64,000 nt of DNA from assembly GCF_964204645.1 (NCBI RefSeq), contig NC_134026.1:27236650-27300649 (forward strand). The letters run 5' to 3'. Position numbers and translations under genes: made by a program. Position 1 is the stretch's first letter, and the number at the start of each line of letters is the position of its first letter. Positions 15,401 through 25,004 of this stretch are shown here, in pieces. The notes below the pieces were generated by a model. It saw nothing but the letters and a program-made list of their open reading frames with translations. It was not told the DNA's origin and searched no databases. Source of the DNA: Tubulanus polymorphus (taxonomy: Eukaryota > Nemertea > Palaeonemertea > Tubulaniformes > Tubulanidae).

Positions 15401-18400
15401 CCATTAAATGAGTTACGGTACTGTCGTTCACAATGTTTAACGGGAAAAACTACGACGCACAATGCTCCGATGTAACGGTGCAAACAGCTTTTAAGGGGGA
15501 AACACACATAACTGTTACCCGTTACGACTATAGAATAAATAAAATGGAAATAGTTTTAGATCAGCATAATTTCGAATTTCATATCATTTGTTGCTGTTCT
15601 CGGCAACGGCAGCGAGTCGCCTTTCTGACTACATGATGTCTTCCCTTGAGGCCCCTCCATTCCAATTTTCATTGATTGACTTTTCATAAGGAATACAAAC
15701 CAAACGCAACCCTTAACTAGCGTCAGCCCTGAAACCCACATGTTGATTAACCTACAATACGGTTACATCAGTAATTTGTAATAGCGCATGCGAAGACCGC
15801 TCCCGGGAGCCAATCCAATATGTCCAGCGAATGCCCTTGTACATAGTTGATCCCGATACTAACGGTTATCAATTTGGTTTTATTTTGTCTCGAAAGCAAA
15901 TATACCGTTGTTTTTCAGTAATTGAATGTCCAATCCCCGATCCACTTTGGAATGGAATCATCGAAGGTGACCAAACGACGTACGGGTCCATAATTATATT
16001 CAGGTAATTCTTTCGCAGGCGAGAATGATGTCGATCGTATACATGAAATTCGAAAAGAATTCACTTGTAATTTACAGTTGCTACAAATCAATATATTCAT
16101 CGATATATTGGCGATGTATTTCTAATTATGTACAGATGTAACCCGGGGACCTTACGAGTTGGGGAATCACTATCAGCAACTTGTTTGGATAATGGGAAAT
16201 GGTCACACCCAACACCGCACTGTCACCGTAAGCAAATTAACTTTAAACAATAAACATACTCTTTAGACTTTGGATCCTCGTTTGCTTGTTTATAGCCGTT
16301 TCTTAAAAAGTCATGCGTTATCATTGAATTTTCAGGACCGTGTCAAGTCCCATATATAAGTAACGGAGAAGTATTGAACTATGCGCCAGGGTCATCTGTA
16401 GAACATGGTGTACGGGTTACTTTTACATGTCGCAGAGGACATCGACTTAATGTGACTGATACGTCCTGGTGCAGCAACGGCACATGGACCGTCGTTCCGC
16501 ACTGCGGACCATGTACGTTTTGGTTTAACCCCAATGGAGGTTATTAAAGTTAAATTAAACAACGATTTTTTGCACGGCAACGGAATCTATAAGACATCAC
16601 GAACCACAACACAGCACATAAATTGCTTAATCTAATCACATGTATATTTGGTAGATTTCCATTAAAACAATTGTGAACATGTTTGTATCAGATAGAATTA
16701 CTGACTTCTTCTATCATCTTCATATATTTACACTATATTGTACGGAGAGTTAAAATGACGCATTGGGTTGATTTTCACTCACGCAAATATCATTTTTTTT
16801 GTACGTAGCTCCTTGCAAAGAGAGGCCGCCGCTGATTCTCAACGGACTTGTTCGCTATCACAAATTACGCCATGGCCACCGGGCAAAATACAGCTGCAAT
16901 ACCGGTTACAAGCTGGTTGGAAGTGCAATTCTCACTTGCCAGTTCGGTAAATGGGCAGGGAACAAGCCGTACTGTGAACCATGTGAGTTATAGACTTATT
17001 CGCTTTCAATTATATAATCGCCGTGAATGGTGACATTCCTTTATTTTTACACATGAAATGTGAAGATCCATACGAGATCCTCTTGTATGAATGAAACGAT
17101 GAAGTGTATGGACCATCTCATTGCTAGCACATTAAGGATCTCTGTATCATTTACTTGGCAGAGTTTCTAATCGTATAATCTTGGTTGATATAAGAATTGA
17201 CTGGGGGAATCTTATTAAATTGCGGCACTATTCGTACGGCAATCGAATACTGATTGCGCTCGACTATTCCGCTGCTGCGACGCCACTGTTTCCTGTAGTT
17301 ATAGCCCGTTGGCTTTAATTCAACTCATTCGCCATCAACGTCATGCGCGTCACGCGAAAGTTTCCCAATATAATTATGATTATTGTGTACTTGTCAGAAA
17401 TCTGATCTAAATGCATTTATCTTTTTTTTTAACTTTTTAAATTGAAAAAATTCATTTTTGGTGTCACCGCCATTTTCCTTTATAACTTTGCACTATGAAA
17501 TCCGTTATATTCTAACATAGTTCATGTCATATACGTATACAATATTTTTTCAGCATACTGCCCGTATCCAGGAACAATTGAAAATGGAAAAATACTACTT
17601 GTCGGAGTTATTGGAAAATATGAATATCGTATATATGTTGAACGTATCGGACAAGGAGAAGTTATTGAGTTCCAATGCAAGAAGGGTTACAAAAGAATCG
17701 GTCCCGCTGGTGCCACGTGTATCGATGGAGTTTGGAGTCCTGATAATCGGCCACTGTGTCAAAAAGGAAAACACCTCAGGTTAATAAGGACTTGGCAAAG
17801 AACGTGGCGCAAAGTTGGGAAGAGGAGGAAGCGAAGAAGCCTCGCGTCTAATTGTACGTATATATATACATTCATCAACTCATGCACGATATCACAATAT
17901 AGTTTGTGTGTTAATTGTTCTACTGTGCGTAATGAGAAGTATGAATTTCACTTTATGATTAATTTGACTGGAAGTGTGATTAAGATAACATTTTTCCTCA
18001 AAAATAACCTTACTGAAACTTGAAATTCGGAATCGTTCCCCATCACCAACATAATTTCTACAGATAATTCATAAATTAAAAAATAATTTAACATTCAAAC
18101 TAAATCGATCGTTTCAAATTGCAAAGTGCCTGCGTGAAATGCCTGTAATTATTGGGTTCGAGATGCCTTTTCTGAGGTTCCGGGAAACAGAAGCGTACAA
18201 TTTCATTACGTTTGTTGTGGCCTGCAGCATTGTAATCATAAAAAATAACGTTGGAGGGCAAATCTTGTGAAAGATAAAAAACAAATCCATACGAAAACAA
18301 GAAAATCTAATTCTATTTCAGATCCGGCAATGATGTTTAATAAATACCGAGCACTGCAGGCATCGATTAATGCAAACGGTAAGATCGACACATCTTTAAC

Positions 18401-21400
18401 CCGGAAACAATACGAATAATTTATACACTGCATGAGGTGATGGTCTCTAAAAACTTTTTCAGAAGCACAAACTCGATCATTTAATGGAAGGAAGTTGCTC
18501 TCTACTGCGGACGAAAATGGTTTGTAATAAGAAGGGAATATTTCGATTACCTACAAATCTATCTAATCATTATGTATAACATCAAATGATCCTCTGATCT
18601 ATAAATTCCAGACGATTTGATTTATTTTATTGCAGTTCACTGTCCCGCTTTTGAAGAGGACGGTATGACGATAAATATAGTGACTGGTTACAAGGACTAC
18701 ATGCGTTATCCTGTTACTTACACACACGGAACAATACTGAAAGTAATCTGCGATGAAACTTACGATTTAGAGCCACAGTCGAATCATTTCACTTGTGTCA
18801 GCGGTGACTGGAAACCAGATATACCCCATTGCCAAGCGAGTAAGTTTACGGCTGTTACTTAGTCTTTTCGGTCGTCTCTAATTTGAGCTCAATCAATAGG
18901 AACAAAAATTGATCTTCCAAAGCCAAATTTCCTTTTTCAAATTAGACAAGAATACTTTATATTGATAAACACTGAAAAAAGGCTGCAATCTCTTCCCAGA
19001 TACATTTTCTAATATTCCATATTACTAGCAGTTTCGAAGTATATATTGTATGATTCTAGGGTATTGTAAGATTCCGGACGAGTTAGATCACATGGTTATA
19101 ATATCAACGCCGAACGATATCAGCGTAAAGAACAATACGAATATTCCGAACGGGTACAAAATTACGGAAACATGTCAGAAGGGATATGAATTGAATAGTA
19201 ATTACGATGAGAACGCATGCGCTGATGGAAAGTGGGAACAAGAATTTCCCAGTTGTGTTCCTGGTAAATTTTCATTGGTCATCATCATTTTAAAAATTAA
19301 TGGGCACAAGGCTTTCATTCCACACGTCTATTTTTCAGCGTCTTGTGAAATCCCATTACTGGAAAATGGTATATACAATGGATTTACTGACGATTTACCG
19401 AAATATACGTTTCCTCATGGGAAGAGCCTGGAGTATTCTTGTGACCCTGGATATGATACGATAACCTCCCCAAAGATCGTCTGTATTCATGGCCAATGGA
19501 AAGATAACGTCCCAGAATGTGTAAAATGTATGTATTCGAGCTATAAGCGGAGGAAAAAGAAAAATGTTGTATCAAACACGTAACCGAAACTTGCTCCAAC
19601 ATAAATAATTCTATTTCAGTACAGAACAACTGCAAGTTGCCAGAGGTGCAATATGCCGAATTGTCCGTACCAGATAAGCAAGTGACATTGGCACCGGGAG
19701 CCGAACTTATTATCAGTTGCAACCTAGGATTTGCAATGCTTGGAATCGGAAAGTTACGATGCAATCAAAACGGTTCATGGGATAGTTCACCGCCTACTTG
19801 TAAACCATGTAAGGAAATGGATTCTTTGTTTTAATCGTAATGGCTAACACACGCCTTTGTCTCTCTTTATTTACACGTTATACGTACATACATTATGATA
19901 TTACATCTTTATCGCTTTCTAGATTGCCGAAATGCCGAGTCTGACTTTTCGAAGACAAAAAATCTTCGACCATTTTTACAAGAAAAAGTAATATATGGCA
20001 TTACGGAATTGGAGTGTATGATCAGATGTCGCACTGAACTGAAATTTGATTGTCACTCCGCAGACTATTTGCATTACGAAAAAAGATGCGTTTTGGGGAA
20101 GATTTCACGACTGACAAGGCCTGACCTTTGGTTACCTGCTTTAGATTGGACAAATTTCGAGCGGGTTTGTGTACCAGGTAAGTATTCAGTTTTAAATATC
20201 TCGTCGTGGGGGAAATGAGAAAAACTCCTTTCAATTCAAGATCTGTTCTTTTTCTAGTTGGCTGCGAAAAACCGAAGTTTTTGCATAACGGAAAGATCAC
20301 GGTTAAAGGTATTCCTTACATTGCCGGGACTACATTATCGTTTAAGTGCGATGAAGGATATCGACTGGAAGGAAGCTCGTCAATCCAATGTTTGAATACA
20401 CGAAGATGGAGTGAAGCGATCCCTGCGTGCCAAGGTAATAACGAGGTGCTACCGACTACATCACCGTTGATTAGTGATTCAATTTATATGTTTTCCATCA
20501 TATTGCAGAAACAAATAAAGCGCAAAATTCAAGTGTTCGCAATGTAAAGAACGCTTTAGCAGATTGTTTCCGTCCAGTTCCCAATGCGAATGTGGTGCTA
20601 TCGTATAAAGGTGTCAAACTCGAATATATACAGCAACCGAATTTCAAACATAACACTATTCTCACCGCTAGATGTAAAAAGATCGAGTCATTTGTTCTTC
20701 CTGGCATTTCAAAAGTGACATGTTACAACGGAGTTTGGGATAGCAATCCAAACTGTGATGAAATCGGAGGCAAGTCTTTATCAACTTAACGCAGTCGCTG
20801 ATACGATTAAAAATCTTTGTGAAGTTTAGTCTTATCATTTCTTTGGTGGTTTATTACAGTTGATGCTATTAAGTTGAAAATACCCAACTCATTGACCGCT
20901 ACTACTGTTACTGACGATGGCTCAATTTTACTGAGACCTGGGGAAAAGTTTGCTATCGACTGTGTCTATGCGGCTGATACTGATAAACTAACCTGGATTG
21001 CCAACGATGAGGGAAACGTTGTGAAGGAGACATTTATATCTGCTGGAGAGTACAATGCCTTTCGACTTCTTATCGGGCCAGTCAGCTTTAAAGACACCGG
21101 TAGCTACTATTGCCAAGATGATAAACACAGAAGAAGCGTCAACATAAATGTCGAAGTGACAGGTGAGAATGAATAAACGAAAGTTAAATGACTGTTTTGA
21201 ATGATTTCCAAGATTGCTCATGCGTTTCATTTCGTTTGTTTTTTTCAGACAAAATTGGCACATTTTGTACCGAACCAAAGAAGCCGGTTTTTGGATACAT
21301 TACAGGGGACAAACCATGGCATATTGGTAGCTATATCATATACAGGTGTAGTAGAGGTTACACGATGAGAGGCAATGCTCTTGCGTATTGCTTGAATGAT

Positions 21401-22255
21401 AAAATGTGGTCATCACCCGCTCCAAGTTGTGAAGGTAACGTTTCATAAAATATAGAAATATGGAATTTCAGCTGCTGTGGTTTTGTAAAACAATCTCATT
21501 CGTTTATAGCGACTAAATGTCATAAATCACTCATAAAAGATCGGAGCATAGCGATGATATTCAATGGAAATAGTGTCGGCAGTAGAGTGACTTTTCACTG
21601 TAAAGAACCTGGTCAGATATTACAAGGTTCGCAGGAGGCTGTTTGTAACCGCATTGGTAAATGGAGGTTCACCGGTACAAAGATGCCAATATGCAAAGGT
21701 ATGCAGTCACTTTAGCGAGTTACGTTTATTCCTACTTGTTTATATGTTTGGAATATTTTTGGTTCCATTTTTCCAGCAAGAACATGTCCCACACTGTCCG
21801 TTCCACAGAATTATAATATCATAGCACTAAATCGGAGTCACAGTTATGGCGATTCGGTTTTATTCGTTTGTAAAGAAAGGAATTATGTTCTGGATGGTCC
21901 ACCGGATATCACTTGTCAAATGGATGGTACCTGGTCAGCGGAAGTGCCTAAATGTATCAGTAAGTTTAATCTTTCCCTCAGATCGTGCACTGCAATAATA
22001 TACACTAATGAATTAATACGATATATGTTTTTCTTTTCGCTAGTTGCGTGCGCGAATCCGGGAGCCCCGACACACGGAGCAATTGAAGCAGACCACGTCC
22101 CAAGACCTGGCAATCTCTACCCTGTGGAAACCATACTGACGTTCCGATGTCAGAAAAAATATAGACTTCCTGATTTAGTATCTCGTACCAGCAAATGCCT
22201 TCCAAATGGCCACTGGTCTCAGCTCACACCAGCCTGTGTCCCAGTATTATCATAG
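318..22255 (+). CDS. LEV-9/Hasp-like multi-CCP secreted protein with WAP, PAN and Ig domains
   Basis: Predicted secreted extracellular scaffold of about 1493 residues. Exons read: 318-408, 909-1064, 8716-8898, 11173-11352, 12051-12080, 13761-13934, 14398-14571, 15919-16003, 16136-16227, 16336-16512, 16809-16982, 17554-17853, 18322-18378, 18463-18519, 18636-18839, 19060-19263, 19339-19527, 19620-19808, 19923-20177, 20258-20434, 20509-20769, 20860-21162, 21249-21434, 21510-21698, 21777-21959, 22044-22255. Their lengths sum to a multiple of three and almost all borders are phase 1. Order: signal peptide, WAP, CCP1-8, basic linker, CCP9-12, PAN, CCP13-14, Ig, CCP15-18; no membrane segment. WAP plus eight CCPs is the known layout of nematode LEV-9 (fly Hasp is similar); Ig plus CCPs is that of Hikaru genki. 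These act in cholinergic synaptic clefts; that role here is inferred. An AATAAA lies 23 nt past the stop. A short extra exon at 763-867 is possible. Whether this is one gene or two needs RNA. Confidence 0.82.
909..1064 (+). other. Exon encoding a WAP-type four-disulfide domain
   Basis: Eight cysteines with the crowded C-x3-C, C-x5-C-x-C and C-x3-C spacing of the whey acidic protein fold; the end [14 protein letters not shown] resembles the end of LEV-9/Hasp WAP domains. Phase 1 on both sides. The acceptor is TTTTTTGAAG. An upstream 105-nt frame at 763-867 could be a separate exon (propeptide-like, phase 1-1), but the intron between them would be only 41 nt. Confidence 0.7.
1065..8715 (+). other. 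7.6-kb intron between the WAP and CCP1 exons
   Basis: No convincing coding exon was found. Open frames at 4489-4994 and 7025-7541 lack recognisable domains. The intron holds the hexamer array at 8293-8517. Its size against the 0.1-2.5 kb introns elsewhere in the gene makes it a candidate for regulatory sequence or a missed exon. Confidence 0.5.
8293..8517 (+). repeat. GGGAGA hexamer microsatellite
   Basis: About 37 copies of a purine-only GGGAGA unit, near perfect, with one GGGATA interruption at about 8405 and a final GGGGGG. It lies about 200 nt upstream of the CCP1 exon. The opposite strand reads as a Pro-Leu repeat frame, which is an artefact. Confidence 0.95.
8716..17766 (+). other. CCP/sushi domains 1-8 (LEV-9-like block)
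   Basis: Eight complement-control modules, each with four Cys, a conserved Trp before the last Cys, and NG and Y-x-C-x2-G-Y/F signatures. CCP1 8716-8898, CCP2 11173-11352, CCP3 13761-13934, CCP4 14398-14571, CCP5 15919-16003 plus 16136-16227 (the only CCP split by an intron, phase 2), CCP6 16336-16512, CCP7 16809-16982, CCP8 starting at 17554. A 30-nt phase 1-1 exon (12051-12080, [10 protein letters not shown]) adds an acidic linker between CCP2 and CCP3. Eight CCPs after one WAP is the count described for C. elegans LEV-9. Confidence 0.85.
8899..11172 (+). other. Intron between CCP1 and CCP2
   Basis: 2.3 kb. No conserved exon, RNA gene or clear repeat recognised. The same holds for 11353-12050, 12081-13760 and 14572-15918 within this gene. 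Confidence 0.5.
17767..18519 (+). other. Basic linker with furin-like site KRRKRR-S
   Basis: After the last Cys of CCP8 the exon continues about 30 residues of very basic sequence ending in [13 protein letters not shown] (KRRKRR at 17820-17837). This fits R-x-K/R-R and sits in a secreted protein. Two 57-nt phase 1-1 exons (18322-18378 and 18463-18519) follow and encode a Cys-free linker before CCP9. LEV-9 is known to be processed near its C terminus; cleavage here would release a WAP-CCP1-8 product. Cleavage is an inference. Confidence 0.6.
18636..19808 (+). other. CCP/sushi domains 9-12
   Basis: Four CCP exons, all phase 1-1: 18636-18839, 19060-19263, 19339-19527 and 19620-19808. Each keeps the four Cys and the late Trp. 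CCP9-11 have long first loops (68, 68 and 63 residues against about 58 for the others), so this block has diverged from CCP1-8. Confidence 0.8.
19923..20177 (+). other. PAN/apple-like domain exon
   Basis: An 85-residue phase 1-1 exon with six Cys arranged C...C-x3-C...C...C...C, hydrophobic strands and the LECMIRC helix start typical of PAN/apple domains. It replaces a CCP between CCP12 and CCP13. PAN modules bind proteins or glycans; the partner is unknown. It is not part of the described LEV-9 or Hikaru genki layouts. Confidence 0.6.
20258..20769 (+). other. CCP/sushi domains 13 and 14 (14 atypical)
   Basis: CCP13 (20258-20434) is canonical. The exon 20509-20769 encodes a 22-residue N-terminal linker and then a CCP with four Cys and the late Trp (GVWDSNPNC) but without the usual Y-x-C-x2-G-Y motif. 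Its donor is GC (G|GCAAGT) rather than GT, a recognised minor donor class. Confidence 0.7.
20860..21162 (+). other. Immunoglobulin (I/V-set) domain exon
   Basis: One phase 1-1 exon of about 100 residues with the Ig hallmarks FAIDC (B strand), LTW (C strand) and DTGSYYC (F strand). It is followed by four CCPs, the order seen in Hikaru genki (Ig then CCPs). In that family the domains reside in the synaptic cleft; the function here is inferred from layout only. Confidence 0.8.
21249..22255 (+). other. CCP/sushi domains 15-18 and C terminus
   Basis: CCP exons 21249-21434, 21510-21698, 21777-21959 and 22044-22255, the last ending in the stop codon two residues after the final CVP. No transmembrane segment or GPI signal follows, so the protein should be fully secreted. 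Confidence 0.8.
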
Positions 22256-22277
22256 CAGCATCAAAGCAATCTTATGA

Positions 22278-22283
22278 AATAAA
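22278..22283 (+). terminator. Poly(A) signal of the multi-CCP gene
   Basis: AATAAA 23 nt past the stop codon; it implies a very short 3' UTR. Confidence 0.6.
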
Positions 22284-23762
22284 ATGCAGTATTTTTGAAG
22301 TTCGTGACATAGTTTAGGTCAAATGCAAATTCATGCTTATTCAAAAATATCCGTAAGCGTGCAAACTATTGATAACGGACCTACAAAATGCCAGCGTTAC
22401 CAACATTAAAAAAGCCAATGTTCTTCTAGAGTCTGGGTAAAATTCCCGAATAGTCCGACGGGTGTGCCCTATGCATTTATTACAACAAAAGCTTCGCGGG
22501 GATTATTCAAGCAATTTCGATCCTTGAATAGACACCCTTTTAACGTATTGTAAATAAAAATAAATCTAAAACTTGGTTCCTTTGTAAATATAGTAATTTA
22601 TTCTCTATCAAGTGTAACTGTATATATTAATTAACTCAACTACATGTATTGCAGAATTCTGAATGATAAAATCTTGTGGAATGATCATCTACAAATATTA
22701 TTACGGACGACATGATTCTTATATTGGTATGAATAGACATCTATCAACACCATAAAAGCTTAAGTACGAGAGTATTTGTGTTACAAAATAATGAAATATT
22801 GTAAAGATTGAATGAACTGTTGCACGCGCGAATAACAAATAAAAAATTTCCACCACTAAATCATTATTTTTATCACAAGGATAGAATCACCATAATTCTA
22901 TAAAAGTAATGCAAATGTAATTTCACTTATAAAATGAGCACCGATTATTATTATATATTTCAGTTAACCTTTTATTGTAATGCAGTGGTCATATAAAAAT
23001 AAATGGTAGATTTTTACTGATTATATCCGTGTAACCGTCTTATATTTCATTCAAATATGTATTTCACCGAATTCTTAGTAAATTAGCACCTTGGTGAACA
23101 TTCAAATAGTACATATATACAATTTTTGGGAGGGGGTAAAAAATCATATACCGGCGGTACATTGTACTAACTAATGTACTTACAGTTGGGGGTCAATGGA
23201 ACAAGAGCCAAAATCATACAAGGGGGTTTAAAAACGGCAAAATAGGCCACATGTACAATTTGAATGCTCCCCTTTTAGAATGATGTACATATTATCTTAC
23301 AAATTGAAAACTTCTGACTTAAATGATAAGATTTTCTGGGATCGTTGGAAGTTCCATATGACAATTTCTTGTGTTATTAAAATTTGAGATAAGGAATGAA
23401 AAAAGATAACAGTGATCTATACCAAAGCTCTTCCATTATATAAAAGCAGAAAAATATGTGTCTCACACAACACACAATGATAAGAGCCGATCTAGAATGA
23501 ACACATGTGAAAACCTGCCGAGTGTTAAATATACCGTATGTTAAGATAACCACCAGCCTTTTCTATCTAGACAAAAGAACTCGATCAATAAATCGAGACA
23601 TTATAACATTCAATACACATCATACATTTTCATGAGTATTATACACTAGAACCCACCACAAAGTAACGGTACCAATTCCTTCATGAGGTTTTAAAAAACC
23701 TGTGAACTTGGTCGACTAAGTGAAATACAACTAAGTAAGGCATTATTCAAATAAGGCAGCGT
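22284..23762. other. Intergenic region between convergent genes
   Basis: AT-rich sequence between the 3' ends of the multi-CCP gene (+) and the phosphatase gene (-). It probably includes the phosphatase 3' UTR. No gene or repeat family recognised. Confidence 0.5.
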
Positions 23763-25004
23763 CTATTTTATTCCCAATAGATTATTTCTTAGTTGTTTCT
23801 GTTCATCATCTCCAAACCCTATGTTATTCAGATATTGAGGAACAGATCCATACCTGTAAAAAAATAGACAAGAAACTTGCATTAGATGAAATTTTGTGTG
23901 AAAAAAAAATCATAGAAAAATTAAAACATTACTTACTTTTCATCAATAAACTCTAATAATTCTTCCATTATTTCTGCCTTGGCATAAGCGAAGTCATCAC
24001 CTAAACCATAGCGTTCATTTATTTCACTGCGAACCCGTGGCATCACGTCCTTTAAACCTTCCTATAAACAAATAGAATAACACGTACATTAAAACTAGGC
24101 CTACTGGATACCATTAGTTCATTTTCAAAAACAAGCACAAATCTTGAACCTTACTTGTGTTACTGCATAATCCCAAATAATATATTCTTTCGTCTTTCCC
24201 ATCACAGATAAAATCAAAGCAGATATTATACCAGTACGATCTTTCCCATGACTACAGTTAATCATTGCAGGTAAATTAGATGGATTAGTCAAAAGTTTTA
24301 AAGCTGAAAATACAGATGTACCAGAATTGCATTATGAAGACATTTCACTTGTATAACATTCAAGACATTTGATTTGTATAACATTCAAGAAAAGAGATTT
24401 AAGGAACAAATTTACCTGCAGCTATACTTGCTTGACTGTGAGTTACGATATCCTTGTACTGTCCAACCAGTCCCAGAGGGTTCAGAACATGTTTGGCAAA
24501 AAGGGACACAAAATTTTTATAATAACCAGTACTTTTCATTAGATCCCCCAACAAATATATCAAAGACACTAACTGAATATACCATGCTCCTCTAGAAAAT
24601 ATTGAAAAAATATAGTTCAAACGGAAGAAATTAATGAAAAAATGTCTTCCAATGTTTTCGCTCGTTTTTGGGGTAACAGGGGAATGGGACACAGCTTCAC
24701 CAGGTTTATAGGTCCATCGCAGTGTAGGAAAATTGACCTTACACACTTGATAGAATTTATCAATGAACTTATCCCCTTCATATCGACTGTATTCCGAAGA
24801 TGCGCGACCATCAATAATAGACTTCATTCCGAGGTCTGCGAGCATGTTTGCCTCTTCCTTCGTTAAGAGATCAGGTCTCGAGGAACGGTACAACATAGGC
24901 AGTAAATCCTGATTTTTCTCGTCAGCAGGAGGCCAAAGCTGACGAAAATTAGCAAGAGAGGGCGGAGCGTTCTCAGGAATAAGAGGCTGGTTTGGATGCG
25001 ACAT
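23763..25004 (-). CDS. Tyrosine phosphatase-family protein (Y_phosphatase3-like)
   Basis: Predicted 317-residue protein from four exons: 25004-24416, 24303-24155, 24061-23937 and 23853-23763; the phases match throughout. The catalytic loop NCSHGKDRTG (plus-strand position about 24250) fits the C-x5-R signature of protein tyrosine and dual-specificity phosphatases. N-terminal LYRSSRPDLLT and the DLGMKSIIDGRASSEY region match the 'tyrosine phosphatase family' (LipA/OCA-like) fold, in which an early Arg-Ser motif and a Leu-rich helical insert precede the CHGKDRTG loop. The central insert is strongly hydrophobic (FSIFSRGAWYIQLVSLIYLLGD), so membrane association is possible. The substrate cannot be told; some relatives act on phosphoinositides. 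The start is the first ATG of the open frame. No animal gene symbol is assigned. Confidence 0.8.

Noticed and set aside
24594-24680. Possible intron inside exon 1 of the phosphatase gene (GTTACC ... TTCTAG)
   Set aside because: The frame is open throughout, no donor gives the right phase, and the hydrophobic insert is typical of the family.
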